Positions 1 to 11,100 of a stretch of DNA of 64,000 nt are shown piece after piece (within the stretch, counting starts at the first letter, position 1; each line of letters begins with the position of its first letter). This DNA comes from Yamagishiella unicocca. Taxonomy: Eukaryota > Chlorophyta > Chlorophyceae > Chlamydomonadales > Volvocaceae. The stretch lies in the NCBI GenBank assembly GCA_003116995.1, contig BDSL01000012.1, positions 726,001 through 790,000 on the forward strand. Direction: 5' to 3'. Position numbers and translations under genes: made by a program. Under the pieces are notes generated by a model that saw only the letters and a list, made by a program, of their open reading frames with translations, searched no databases and was not told where the DNA came from.

Positions 1-460
1 ATTTTGTATGATTTCAGAACTTTAGACGATGTGTAGCATAGCTACAAGAGGCAAGAGAATTCGTGTAATCAGCACGCCTGCGCTCACCGAGTAATTACCG
101 CCATTCCTGCCTTAACACGAATAAACTACCATAAACAACGCTTGTGTGGTAGTATATGCACCTAGTACTTCTGGTACTGTTCCTACGGATCATATGCCTG
201 ACTTCCGACCTAACTAACAACCAAGCGGTTATGCATGCATGAATCACATCCATTGCCCATACAGTGGCTTACGGTGACATAAGCAGTCTCATTTGTTTGT
301 CCGGTCACCATGACTTGGTCTATCCAAATAAGCACCCCTCTCCTTCAACCGTTTTCGACATCGATAAGGCTTAGTGGAGCCTAGCCTTATTGGGATGGGA
401 TGCCATCAACACACAGACTGAAACATGTAGTACTCCACATCCTGCCACAGAAGCGCACGC
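1..460. other. Downstream flank of the first glycosyltransferase gene
   Basis: No gene is visible. The segment is moderately AT-rich, holds no convincing open frame, and probably includes the 3' UTR of the minus-strand gene that ends at 461. I found no obvious TGTAA signal on the minus strand here. Confidence 0.5.
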
Positions 461-2045
461 TCACAACTTCTTGCGCACCACCCACTGCTTCATTCGCCGG
501 CGATGTTCAGCGGAGTTCACAACGTTACGCACCAACTCGACTGCATTCAGCTTGCCAGTGACCATGCGGATAACAGCGGCGTTCGCAGCACCTTCATCGG
601 CTTCACGACCCAGGTACTGCTTGTAAATACGGTTTAGACGCAGCCGGCAGTCATCCTCTAGATCCTTCAACTCCTCAGGGTTCTGCGCAACCTCATAAGG
701 CTGTCCATCAATTCTCCCGTCGTACATGCCCCGCCCGTACACACTGTAAAAAGAGGACGGGTCCTGCCGAAAGTGGAGACCCTCCCAGCCCATCGGCTCA
801 AACAGACGAACCAACGTAGTCAAACGTCGAGTGTACCCCTCCTTTGCTAGCGAGTTAACAAAGAAGGCATCCTGTGACAAGGGCATGTCCTTGGGGAAGC
901 CCTTGGAGGCCAGCAGCTGGGTGATGGAGTCGCGCAGGGGGGGGACGTCCTTGGTCCTGTAGTCTCGACCCTTGATGATGTCATAGTACTCGCGGAGATG
1001 TCTCTGAACAGACTGGTAGCGAGACGCGTGTACTGCGTACACCCACAGATGCCCTTGGCCGACCTCAGTTCGCAGCACGCCGGAGCTGTAGCGCTCCTCA
1101 TCCAGCAGCAGGGAGTTGTCCATGTCGGTAATGCTCACGAGGCCAATCTCCTTGTCGTCAACGGACAGATCAACCATGTCGCCCAACATCTACGTCCATT
1201 GAAGGAAAGGGACATACCGGAGGCCAGGAAGCGGCATTAGCACAAGTGTGTACGGAGTTTGCCAAACAAACTTATTAACGTGAAAGAACGGGGCAAAACG
1301 ATTTGCTAATTGTGCGAGGTATTACAGTGTTCCCAAGATGCCGCGATCACGAATAGTTGCCGCAAGCTACCAATAGTGAAACGGGACACAATTTATAGCA
1401 AATGGTTGCGGTGCAACGAATGAATGAAGTAGGTGTGCATAATTTCGTGTATTGACGTCCAGCCCGTCCACACTTTGCCGTACACACCTGTAAAGCCTGC
1501 GGGTGCAGGACGTTGTCCTCCTCCACCACGATCAGTGTCTGATAGCCCATGATGTCAAAGGCGAAACGTTTGACGAAGTAGTGGTGCAGGCCCGTGCAGA
1601 GGTTGACTGGATGTCGGATGTAAAGCGACCGGACCTCCTCGGGAATTTCCACATCCAGAACGTAGTTGCTGCCGCCGTCCTGGGAGATGATTAAGTCAAA
1701 ATCCTCGATGCCCTCGTTGAGAAGAACCGCTTTCAGAGTAGAACGGATGATCTCGCTGCGCTCATAGCACATGTAAATGACGGCAACACGGCTGCTCTTC
1801 ATAAACTTGGCGCCCAAAGTGGACCTTGCCGCCGCGTAGTCCGAAAATAAGCCATCCAGGTACTCAGCAGCCGCCTTCGGTCCAGAAGAGATAGTATTTC
1901 CAGAAGAGACGTCGGCGGGCAGCGAAATCAGTCGCCTGGTGGCCTCAGCGGCAGGCTGGTTGCCAAAAACCAACAACATGACTATGGCTACAAGCAGTGG
2001 TGCCATGTTGTGTTGCAAATGCGGTCGATGCGGTTGCCCTGACAT
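461..2045 (-). CDS. GT13/GnT-I-like glycosyltransferase with C-terminal DUF4214-like domain (copy 1)
   Basis: Two exons on the minus strand: 2045-1488 and 1189-461. The intron (1487-1190, 298 bp) has donor CAG|gtgtgt and acceptor gtag|ATG, and both exons join in phase 0 to give 428 aa. Residues about 15-35 form a hydrophobic signal anchor, as expected for a type II Golgi or ER-lumen transferase. The stretch from SRVAVIYMCYERS through DLIISQDGG to VVEEDNVLHPQALQ (E175, E176, D177) matches the nucleotide-sugar and metal-binding core of the GnT-I/POMGnT1 family (GT13). The exon 2 stretches IGLVSITDMDN and VLRTEVGQGHLWV correspond to the SAWNDNG and acceptor-side region of that family. The C-terminus (about 380-425, YKQYLGREADEGAA to NSAEHRRR) looks like DUF4214, a small helical module. 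The donor sugar is inferred to be UDP-GlcNAc; the acceptor is unknown. A paralogue lies at 19775-21436. Confidence 0.85.
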
Positions 2046-2239
2046 TCTTCTCTGGTTGTATAACTAAGTGCGGGGAAGAACAAGTAGGCGTTGCACGGGT
2101 CGTAGGCCTAGTGCGTTAGTGAGCAACTACTTGGAACGCAGGCGCATTAACAGAAGGCTGCAAACACTTGCAATTGCTGCAACGCGCGCAATATATAAAA
2201 AGTTATCGATAGACTGCTATTATGCCGAACGTCTGAAGG

Positions 2240-2345
2240 ATGGGAGGCCGGTGGCCCGAGGCCGTAGGGTCGAGGCCAGTGGTCCAAGGAGGCCATCCTG
2301 GCGGTTGGCCGTTGGCAGGCCACCCCCGGCCTGGCTAATGTACAT
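2240..2345. repeat. Upstream block shared by both glycosyltransferase copies (left member)
   Basis: This stretch carries the order GAGGCCGTAGGGTCGAGGCC, then CAAGGAGGCCA, then GGTTGGCCGTTGGCAGGCC. A diverged version with the same order lies at 21637-21725, at a similar distance upstream of the second transferase gene. It is either the remaining homology of the duplicated segment or a short dispersed repeat. Confidence 0.6.
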
Positions 2346-4422
2346 TCCAAATCCCCCAACCTGCTTCTTCATGACAATTTGCAAATATGTCGAATTTTTT
2401 TGTGTACAGTGAAGTAATCTGCATTTTGGACTCGTCGCGACCTCCATCGACGAGAAAAACGTGACATTTTCTAGAGGAGGTATGCCTAGTATATAAAAAT
2501 AAAAATGAGTTCAGGTGTGACATTTACAGGGAACTGGTGCAACACGCAATTGTTCGCCTAAACAATTTATTGTCCCGACCGTGACGCGCCCACAGCGCCT
2601 TGCGAACTGCCTTAGCGTTTCTCGCTACCTAAAATACGGATTCCCTGCCAGCTCTCCCTGAAAACGGGTCATCCTCAGCGCGTCTCTCGTTGACGAAACC
2701 TTTTACGCGTCTAGCTGCGTTCATACTACCCGCCGTGGGTTTCAAGCGTGGCGACACGTGTGGCAGACGTGTAATAGCCCTATGCATTACTTCTATGCTA
2801 TATGAACCCTTATGTATGACCAAGGGCGGTGGACGGATGTTTGATGCTGTAGGTCGTCAGTGTACCTGAGCCGTGCAGCGTGGAGCAGCATACTGCCGGT
2901 ATCATCCCAGTGTTGTTTAGATAATTATCCATGTTCCTTGGAGTATCCTTCATGGTACACCGATACTGCGAGTATCCTAGCTTACGCAGCTTCTCTGTGA
3001 CGAAGTAACGTCTGGCTCCGTGACTTGTGAGCCCTGACCACGTAAATTTTGGCGATCTACGTGGCGTGTTCTATTAGGGTCCTCGATGAACACTTTTGGC
3101 GCCTAACGGCGGCCAGGGTGAACCTTGAGGCGCCCTCGCAGGCCGTGAGGCCGAGCTGGGCCACATCTCTGGTTTCTGTCGCGTGAAATGATTCGAGGCC
3201 GAAGCAAAAGTCGTTTCGGTCTTGAAAGGATGCACTCTAGAGACAGCACGCGAAATAAACCTTAGTCGACTATGCAATATGCGTAGGCTTCTCGGTACGA
3301 GAAGGCGGGTTCTTGGGTTCTTTGTCGTACTCATCAATTTGGTATATGGTTCCTTGGAAGTCTCTTTACGGCTATTCGCCGTGTTGTGATCTTCGGTTCA
3401 TCCTTTTGGTCTAATTCTTTTTCTTTTCGCCTGTTAGCCTGAGCACGTTGGCGTCCTTACGGCTGGGACCTGGATGGGAGCTCGAGCCCCATTGTTTGCC
3501 TCACTTCATCCAGACTCCAGACTCCTTACTCCTCCCCCTGTCTCTTTGGTCCATGATACACAACTTCTATACCGCAGAGCCGGACGTCTTGAGGTCTAAC
3601 ATGGGCCCGCGCGGCACATAATATGCATCCTGGCGTGGTAGCTATGCGGGGGGTGCAGGCCACGCAAGCCCCTCCTGGAGCCTCATGACTCAGTACCTGC
3701 GACACCCAACGCCAGAGCGTCTAGGTGTGATGCAGGAAACCTGCGTCACCTACAAGCCAATGACAGCGTGCGGCCGGCATCTGTTTGTGCCTAACTCGAG
3801 AGTTGAAAATCTAATGTTCTCATAAGTTTAAAGCTGGTGTTTTCAAGATGGGCCACAGGGGGCGTCTGAACAAACCGGTCAAGGCATGAAGTCCTCAGGA
3901 GACTACCGGACGTAACACCAAGGCAGCAGCCACCTACATAAGTGACTGTGCAACTGTAAGCAATACGTAAAAACCTGACAACAGCTACATCACCACAACT
4001 GGTAAAAGCCGCCACCCGCGGCGCTTGCCTTGATCGCTGCACGCACACCCTTTCAACGTGCGCACATACCTAATCATACACGTGCCGCGTTGAATAACGG
4101 CTTAAAACTCCTGCGCACCGCATCAAGATGACTTTCCGTTTCAGGCGCAACGCCATCAGTCGTCACCTCGAGCTTCAAAACAATCCTGGCCACCGAAGCG
4201 TCAATAGCAGTACTTAATATCGAAGTGTGAATGCGCCTCAGAATAAATCGTAAAGCGATAACCAACCAAGACGTAAAGCGAAGATCGGCTACAACATACT
4301 CCCAGAAGCACAGGGACAACCACCTCAAAAAAATATTCTGCGACACAGTGCCAGGCGATGCGCCTGATGGTTCTACCTTGTAAGGTCTGGCGCCCACTGT
4401 AACGACTACTACTTACCCCGCC

Positions 4423-4495
4423 GGCGACCACCTTAACACCTGCACTCCCAACCACCTTAACTCCCAACGACACCTCAACTCCCAACCCTCTTGTC
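4423..4495. repeat. Short degenerate repeat (AACTCCCAAC-type units)
   Basis: Four to five imperfect copies of a decamer-like unit (ACTCCCAACC, CACCTTAACTCC) lie in tandem. It is a small minisatellite in non-coding sequence. Confidence 0.5.
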
Positions 4496-5846
4496 GCCCC
4501 AACTCCTCCCAACCTACTGGACGCCTTACGCGCCCACATTGGTGCGGGCGGCCCTGACAGCTACGGCCGCACCGCGTTACCGCAGACAACAAACTAAACA
4601 AGCCGCATCTGTAAAACTGCCCCATGGGAACGCAACAAAAATCATTTCAAAACGCTGACGGCCGCGCCGTCCGCCTCCCAACAGGGTAGCGGTGGCTCGT
4701 GGCAGCCAGGCCCCAGGCGGCCGCACGTCATCTAACAGAAACATTCACCCAGAATCCGTAGCTCCCAGCAATGCCAGCCACCTTCGGCCCAGCGCCGCCC
4801 GTGTTGGGCTGCGCGCCAACGGCATGCCGGCGTGGAAGCGAGCACCGCCGACCTTGCACGCACAAGAGCTGCATTCAGACCACAAAGCCTCTCTCTCGCG
4901 CCACAAAATTGACAAATAGGCTCCGAGGGCGTCGTGACATCATCTCATAAGGTTGTAGCAACGCGCCCGCCGGCGGTACACTCACATTTATGCATACCGC
5001 ACCCACCGGATTCTAGGAAACCGCTGAACCACAAAACCAACATGCAGGCTTCGCAGTCACCGAAAACACTGTACCCCGCAAAGCAGCGCCCAAACTAACA
5101 TCCTGATTCATTGGCGGTCCTTAGCCGCTCACGCTTCCAAAGGGACGCGGAGCTGGCCGAAGGATGCCATTTCCGTATGTATTCCGATCACAATCGTGCT
5201 GCGCCTGTAATCCGGGTGCCGATGAGCAGCCGCCAGGAATCTGGCGCCGCAGCATGGACCACCCCTTGCACACCGGTTCCAAATAAAGAGTTTGCCGTTG
5301 AGAGGTACCCAGCCTGCCCGCACGCGCGGTAAATTCGAAAGCAACAAACATGTGACACCACGTGTCAAGGGCGGCAGTGCGATCACACGCCCCTCACCAC
5401 CGGGCCATAAGGCTGGGACCCGCCGGGGTCGGACGTTTCCCCCCACCAGAACAAACAGATTGCATCGATGAGACGCGCTCGAGCCCATGTCGTCAAGATA
5501 GACCCTTACGCCTTTGCGGGGTGTGCACGGCAGCCGGAGGCGAAAATGCTGCCACCGCGGCTCCGCCGAGGCACCCCCTGCCGCGATAAGGGGTTGGTTG
5601 CGACCACGCGACCCACAATCAACCAACACCAACAGTCCCAACCAACATCCACGCCAGTACACCAACCAACGCCAGTACCCACCAGCAGCAGCCGCGGCGA
5701 GTGTGGAGCCTGCGAACCAAAGCGGTGTCGCTGCACAACAACAACAAGCTGCTGCTGCTGATCCAACCGCTGACACAAACTCCGCCAACCCCCCGCAACG
5801 GCGCCTGCAAGCCCACCTCCGAAGGCCAAGCTCACATCTGCAGCTC

Positions 5847-5893
5847 CTCGAGTGCCGTGCTGCGCCGTGCTACGCCGTGCTGCGCCGTGCTGC
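5847..5893. repeat. 11-bp minisatellite, GCCGTGCTGCG units
   Basis: Four near-identical copies of an 11-bp unit (GCCGTGCTGCG or GCCGTGCTACG) sit in tandem within non-coding sequence. Confidence 0.7.
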
Positions 5894-6493
5894 GCATCCA
5901 ATGCGGTGCGTGCGTTGCCTAATCAGAGAAAGAGCGTTGCGCACCTAACGGGGAGGAACAAAGGCGTGCGCATGCTGTCCCAAGGAGCTCGCTAGCTCAG
6001 TAGTGTCGGGGTGCTGGAGGGTCCGACCGACGCCGAGTCTGGCATACGGCACGAACAGAGCGTGGATTCCAGCACCAACCAACAAACCCCCACCCGTATT
6101 ACCGGCCCTTGATCGCTATGTTCCACCGCCGTGGTCGCCCGAGTATCGTACGACATGCGTACGTGCTAGTACAGTAAGCGCCGAGCCGCGCCGCAGACCC
6201 ACGGGAGATGGCTTTGTGCGTTGATTGCCCAATCTGGCACATCTTAACGCCCATTCGCTACTACTCACGAAGCCGTCGCATCTCCGACACACAGACGCCG
6301 CGAAATTCCGCGAGCAGCCAGTGCCGGAGCTGCTCGAGCATTATGTCGAGGTCTTCGTCTTCTTCTTCGTACGAGCCCTAGCCCCAACAGTCAACTGACC
6401 TGGTGCAACCCCCTCTCAACGCCAGAAGCGCTAAAAGCGTGATAACAATAAAGAGGCATCCCCCGCGTCCGTCGCCTATAACGTCGCCTGAGT

Positions 6494-6622
6494 ACCAAAG
6501 CCGCACAGCAGCCACCCAGAGCCGCACAGCAGCACCCAAAGCCGCAAAGCAGCCACTCAAAAGCCCCAAAGCAGCCACTCAAGCCGCAAAGCAGCCACTC
6601 AAAGCCGCAAAGCAGCAACCAA
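6494..6622. repeat. Minisatellite, GCCGCAAAGCAGCCACTCAA-type units
   Basis: About six degenerate units of 18-21 bp built on GCCGCAAAGCAGCCACTCAA lie in tandem. The repeat keeps frames open on both strands, which explains the spurious ORFs here. Confidence 0.7.
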
Positions 6623-7122
6623 CGCCGCCGCTGCCATCCTTGTGACCACCGGGACCACTGGCCCCCTGCCCCAGAGCATTCCGTGCGAGTTGAACGGGAC
6701 AAGGTGAGGGCAGAGCCCTGGCGTATCTGGGTCAGGTGCAGCTGGCTTCAGGCTGCGGCTGCGACAGGGCCTGCGGGTGTCAGGCGTGTGAGGTAGGCAG
6801 GCTCCTGTCACCCGGCGGCGCATGATGCCTGACGCCCTCACGGGACCCTGCCCTCTTCGCTGTTGATCCCTAGTTCTGTGGGGCTGCCAGGACCACCCTA
6901 CGGACAGGCAGCCAGGTTGCTGCCAGGACCCTACGGAGAGGCAGCCAGGTTGCTGCGGCTGCGCGCCGCCGATACCCCCTGTGAGCGCAGCAGCGACAGG
7001 GCGGAAGGGTGGGCGGCGAGCGGGCATCAGACCGGAGGGGGGCCGCAGCCAGCGCTTCGCCTTTGGCAGCGGCGCAGGGCGGGTATGGTCCGGGGACCTC
7101 GTGGGGTCGGCAGCGCACCTGG

Positions 7123-7175
7123 CGCGTGGGTGTAGGTGCGTGGGTGTAGGTGCGTGCATGTAGGCGCGTGCATTG
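7123..7175. repeat. 12-bp minisatellite, GTGCGTGGGTGTAG units
   Basis: Tandem copies of GCGTGGGTGTAG with a diverged last unit, in non-coding sequence downstream of the kinase gene. Confidence 0.6.
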
Positions 7176-7535
7176 ACCCCGCAGCGCCAGAAAACCACCG
7201 CTGTATCAACCACACAGCACAATCGGCAAACCCATGCCGACTGCTTCTTCCCGACTACCCCCACCCTTACCCGCCCCCGCACCACATCCGCATCGGCGCA
7301 TGGAACCCGGCGGCCAGCATCCTGGTGCACATGCGGTTCCTCAGTTAGCCAGGGAGCCCCTCCCAGGGCTAGCCCCCACCCACCCAGGTCTCCCGCCAGC
7401 GTCCAAAATAAACCGGCTTCACAAAACGTTTCCGTGCGCCACGCGGGGTCCTCGCTTCCGCTAGCCTAGACGCCGCCGCCGGTTTAGCTTAGCCGCCGAA
7501 GGTCGACATACGACTCTCCGATCCCTTTTTTAGGA

Positions 7536-10500
7536 TCACTTTAGGAAAAAGTGAGGCCAACCAAGTTCTCCAGCATGCATCTCGAAACGTCTGTCGTAAA
7601 CGGTTTTCCTTCGTACACGGATTTTCCTTGCAGACCCCACGCCCCGCCCCCCCCACACACACCGCGACAGCGAGCATACCTGCCGCGACGGTCTGGCTCC
7701 CTGAAACATGTCCTGCTCGCGATGCAGCTGCTGGTGCTGCTGCAGCTGCTGCTGACGCGCCTGGTACTGCCGTACAGCGTGCTTGAGCCAGGGGTGGCGC
7801 AGCAGCTGAGCCCCCGTGGGGCGGTCGCCGGGCCGCTCCGAAAGCGCGCACGAGATGAAGTCCTGGCCGCCGGCTGATACAAAGTGGGGGAAGCACAGCT
7901 CCCTTCGCTCGCCGCCGCCGCTGCGGCCTCCCTCGCTGTCGGTGCACGAAATGAAGGGCGGGAAGCCCACCAGCAGCTCGTATGCGAGCACGCCGACGGA
8001 CCAGACGTCCGCGGCGGTGGTGTAGGCCAGCTGGGTGTTGTCCTTGTTCTCGTGGGGGGAGGCCTTGAGCGGGCAGCGCTCCACCTCGGGGGCCTGACGG
8101 GAGGACGGCAGCGGGCGCAAGGGAGGGGACGGCGGGGTACATCAGGATGACCAGGTGGCTTGCTGGGCTGGAGCCACTGTCCACAAACGAGCTAGCGCGT
8201 GCAGTTGTGCAGTTGTGCAGTTGTGCAGTTGTGCAGTTGTGCAGTTGCGCTATGGGGGAGGCTCTCCAGGCAAGGATGTCCTTGTCTAAGGAGGTATGAG
8301 AAGAAACCCAAAGGTCGGCACTGAAAATAAAACCTTGTCTGAGGAGGGAGGCCCGCCAAATGACAAGCTCCTTGGCGCGGTACATGGCGGGCGCCCGCCA
8401 CCGTAGGGTACGTCACACACGGCGGCCGCATCGCTGCAGCGTACTTCGAAATCGCGCAACCAAGCATCCGGGGTGTCCCCCCTCACAATATAATCCCCCC
8501 TCACCATGTAATCCACTGCTCGTAATAACCGTAAGCGGGCCCGGTAGGCGCAGCGGCGGCAAGAGCACGGGACAGCGGATGGCGGCAGCGGCGGTCGGAT
8601 GGCAGGAGCGGTATGAGGGGCGGGAGGAGGCCGGTGGGAGCCATCAGTGAGGCGGCGGTGGATGTCAGCGAGTACACCGCTATTAGAGCCCCACACCAGG
8701 ATGGCACCACATATCGGAGGAAATGACCCACATCCCGCTCTCTCGACCTCTTGCTCCACGCACCACCCCGTGACGTGTTGCATGGGTAAAAACCCTAAGA
8801 TCTTCCGTCTTCCCTCCTGCGCCCGCAGCGCCACTCACTCGTTCCAGTGCGCGTGACGGCCCGCTCCTGCGACAGGTTGATGGCGGCTCCGAAGTCAGCC
8901 AGGCGGAGCTGCCAGCTGGAGGTCATCAGCAGGTTCTCGGGCTGTGGGGGCCGGCGGCGGCGAGTCAGGGGGTGAGGCCAGGGGAGAGGTGACGGGTGAT
9001 GGTGTGGGTTGGGGAAGGAGGCGGGGCGGTCCAGGATGCGATCCACAAAGCACTTGATGATGAGGGAGGGGCGCGTTCTTCGCCGGGTCGGCAGTTGGGG
9101 CTACGGTACTGTGGCCACCTAGTTAACAACCGGAACGTGGCGAGCACCGGCCATGGCCAACGGGCCAACACGCGCCCCTGGCCCCTGACGGCCCCTGCAC
9201 ACGCGTCCAGCCGCCCACCTTGATGTCCCGGTGGCACACGCCCCTGGCATGGAGGTACACCAGCGCGTCCAGCAGCGGCGCCAGCACCAGCACCCGCAGC
9301 TGGTCCTCAGACATCCGGCAGGACGGCAGGCTGCGCTGCATCGCCAGCAGGTCACCCCGCGCAGCGCGCTCCAGAACCAGCACCAGGCGGTCCTCCTCCT
9401 GCGCACCCCAGGAGGTTCCGAGGACTCGCTCAGGGGTTAGGGGTTTCGATTCCTCGGTGGTTGGAGCCTCCTCGCCAGGTGGTTGCGACTGCTTTGGAGG
9501 CAAGGCCCCCTCCGAGGAAAGGCCAACGCAACGCAGCCAGCGGGAAAATCCCTCCAATGCATGGCATGAACGACCACTCCGTTGCTCCCGGGCAGTGCTG
9601 CGTGCGAGCCCGTGGTGGGGCCTGACGGACGCAACGAGCAACAGCCAGGCAGGCGACACGCCACCAAGGGCCAAGGGCATGCCGCCGGGCTGCCAGTGTG
9701 CATGCTGCACACCGCAGCAGGAGGATGTGTGTGCTGCCGGATCCCCGGCAGGATCCGCACCTCGAAAACGCCGTACATCGTCAGCACGTTTTCGTGCGCC
9801 AGGGTCGCGTGGATCCTGACCTCCCGTACGAGCGTGTGCAGCACGTTGTCCGGCACACGGCGCAGGCTGTAGACCTTGAGGGCGACCTTGGCGCCGCTGT
9901 GGAGGCACACGGCCTGATGCCAGGAGGGTAGGGGGGGCACTACGTGTTAGGTCGGGTGTGCACTGCACTAAGTGTTAAGGTCACGAATGCACAATAACCT
10001 CTTGAGTGCCCCTGGTTCTGGTCCCGGGGTCCTGGTCCTGGGGTCGCGATGGTGGGTATGAAAACGCGGCACCACCGGCGGCAGCTGGAGGCGAGCAGGA
10101 GGCTCCGACGCCGACATCACCGCTTACAAACGCAGCATCAGTATTGGCAGCGACGCCTGATGGAGTACAGCCAAGGCAGGGGGTCCCCGCGCGCCGACCC
10201 TGCGTCAGGAGGGGTACCTTGTATACGGACCCCACTTCGCCCTTGTAGATGCGCGCCGCTACGTTGTAATCCACTAGGCTCCACACCGGGCGCCGCATGG
10301 CCTCCGGTGCGCCCGGGTTGACAGCCAGGAGGGTGCTGGTGACCGCTGGGCGCACGGCGAAGGCGGTTGCGGCGGAAACTGAGATTCGCAGGTGCTCGCT
10401 GTGTAGCAGATGTAATGGCAGAGACGCGTGAACACCGGCCGACCGGCGCTCGTCGTGCTCTGCAGCGGGCGTTGCTTCTTGGGCGGCCGAGGGAGAGCCG

Positions 10501-11030
10501 CCCGCGTCTCCGATACAACCGCCGGCCAGAATAGCAGGGGTTCCGCAGCTCGATGACTCTAGACGGTCAGCCATGGCTCCAGTGGAAAAGGGCGGCGCGC
10601 AGAGCTCAACGGGCGGCAGCTGTGGAAGCACCGAGGTAGATGGCGCCGGAGCCAACTTGCAGCGTGGAGATGACGTCATTTGCGTGCTAATAAAAGACGA
10701 GAGAACACTTCGAGCTGTTCCTGCCCGGGGAAAAAGCACTGGCATGCTCGTAGCCGGGCGCGGAAGCGCCTTGCAGCTGTTCGATGCGCTGTTGCGTTGA
10801 GAGCACTCATGTCCATCAGATTGCGCCCCCACAGCCTCTTCTGCATTTGCCTCACACGCCCTGAACACTTCCGGCGCCTGCCGCAGCTGCGACGCGCTGT
10901 TGGCGAAACGATTCTGGCGCCCCAGCAGTCGCCGCAAAGACGAAATCAGGCTCTTAGCCTTGCTTTTTGGTGTAACCTCTGCAGCCCCAGCATCTGCGAT
11001 GTCCTCCTGGGTGCGAGGTTGCTTTCGCAT
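7536..11030 (-). CDS. Ser/Thr protein kinase, Aurora-like algal subfamily
   Basis: Minus strand; exons 11030-10218, 9913-9761, 9398-9219, 8941-8839, 8505-8515 (micro-exon) and 8093-7680. All junctions are GT-AG and the sum is 1674 nt (558 codons). Residues 1-250 are Ser/Ala-rich without a recognised domain. The kinase domain follows: a degenerate glycine loop IYKGEVGSVYK, lysine in KVALKVYS (about K284), catalytic loop HRDIK|PEN (D380), DFG (D398), P+1 loop GTMDYMAPEV, and DVWSVGVLAYELLVGFPPF. HRD, DFG and the lysine are intact, so the enzyme is probably active. The first loop glycine is not canonical. The 3' end is unresolved: the frame reads through a possible donor at 7679 to a stop at 7536, but this tail overlaps a dispersed repeat, so the true end may be another exon. 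The family phosphorylates Ser/Thr; the substrate is unknown. Confidence 0.82.
7570..7645. repeat. Dispersed repeat, GCATGCATCTCGAAACGTCT family
   Basis: The sequence GCATGCATCTCGAAACGTCT, then TAAACGGTTTTCC, then a CACGG-containing stretch recurs at about 35800-35870 and 35955-36015 in an intron of the ALKBH8 gene. It therefore looks like a dispersed element, and it makes the last codons of the kinase reading frame suspect. Confidence 0.65.
8199..8247. repeat. 8-bp microsatellite, GTGCAGTT units
   Basis: Six copies of an 8-bp unit (GTGCAGTT) lie in the intron between the micro-exon and the last recognised exon of the kinase gene. Confidence 0.85.
8505..8515 (-). other. Inferred 11-nt micro-exon of the kinase gene
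   Basis: Exon 4 ends in phase 1 (ACG A|gtgagt) after RTGT. The next clear exon starts in phase 0 with APEVERC. The expected kinase P+1 residues between them are missing unless the minus-strand sequence TGGATTACATG is included. It is bounded by gagcag and gtgag, is 11 nt long, and restores both the phase and the residues GTMDYMAPEV. Confidence 0.75.
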
Positions 11031-11087
11031 CGTGCAAACCTTCGTAGCGACAGCCTGAATAACGTATAAGAATTACCATATAGCGTT

Positions 11088-11100
11088 CAACTTATATAGC
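11088..11100 (-). promoter_or_regulatory. TATA box of the kinase gene
   Basis: On the minus strand the sequence reads GCTATATAAGTTG, about 60 nt upstream of the kinase ATG at 11030. That is a good TATA-box match at a plausible distance. Confidence 0.5.

Larger units (their letters stand above)
2046..7535. other. Gene-poor region between glycosyltransferase copy 1 and the kinase
   Basis: No open frame here has family-like sequence or a consistent exon chain. It holds the 5' flank of the minus-strand transferase (an AT-rich TATA-like stretch at about 2188-2200, some 145 nt before its ATG), a block shared with the flank of the second copy (2240-2345), several minisatellites, and otherwise unremarkable sequence. 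The longest frames (for example around 5514-5948) are Ala/Gln/Pro-rich and overlap simple repeats, so I do not call them genes. Transposon remnants are possible, but I see no terminal repeats. Confidence 0.5.

Noticed and set aside
5514..5948. 144-codon frame with Gln/Ala-rich product
   Set aside because: It overlaps an 11-bp minisatellite, has no splice context or domain, and neighbouring frames are equally open.
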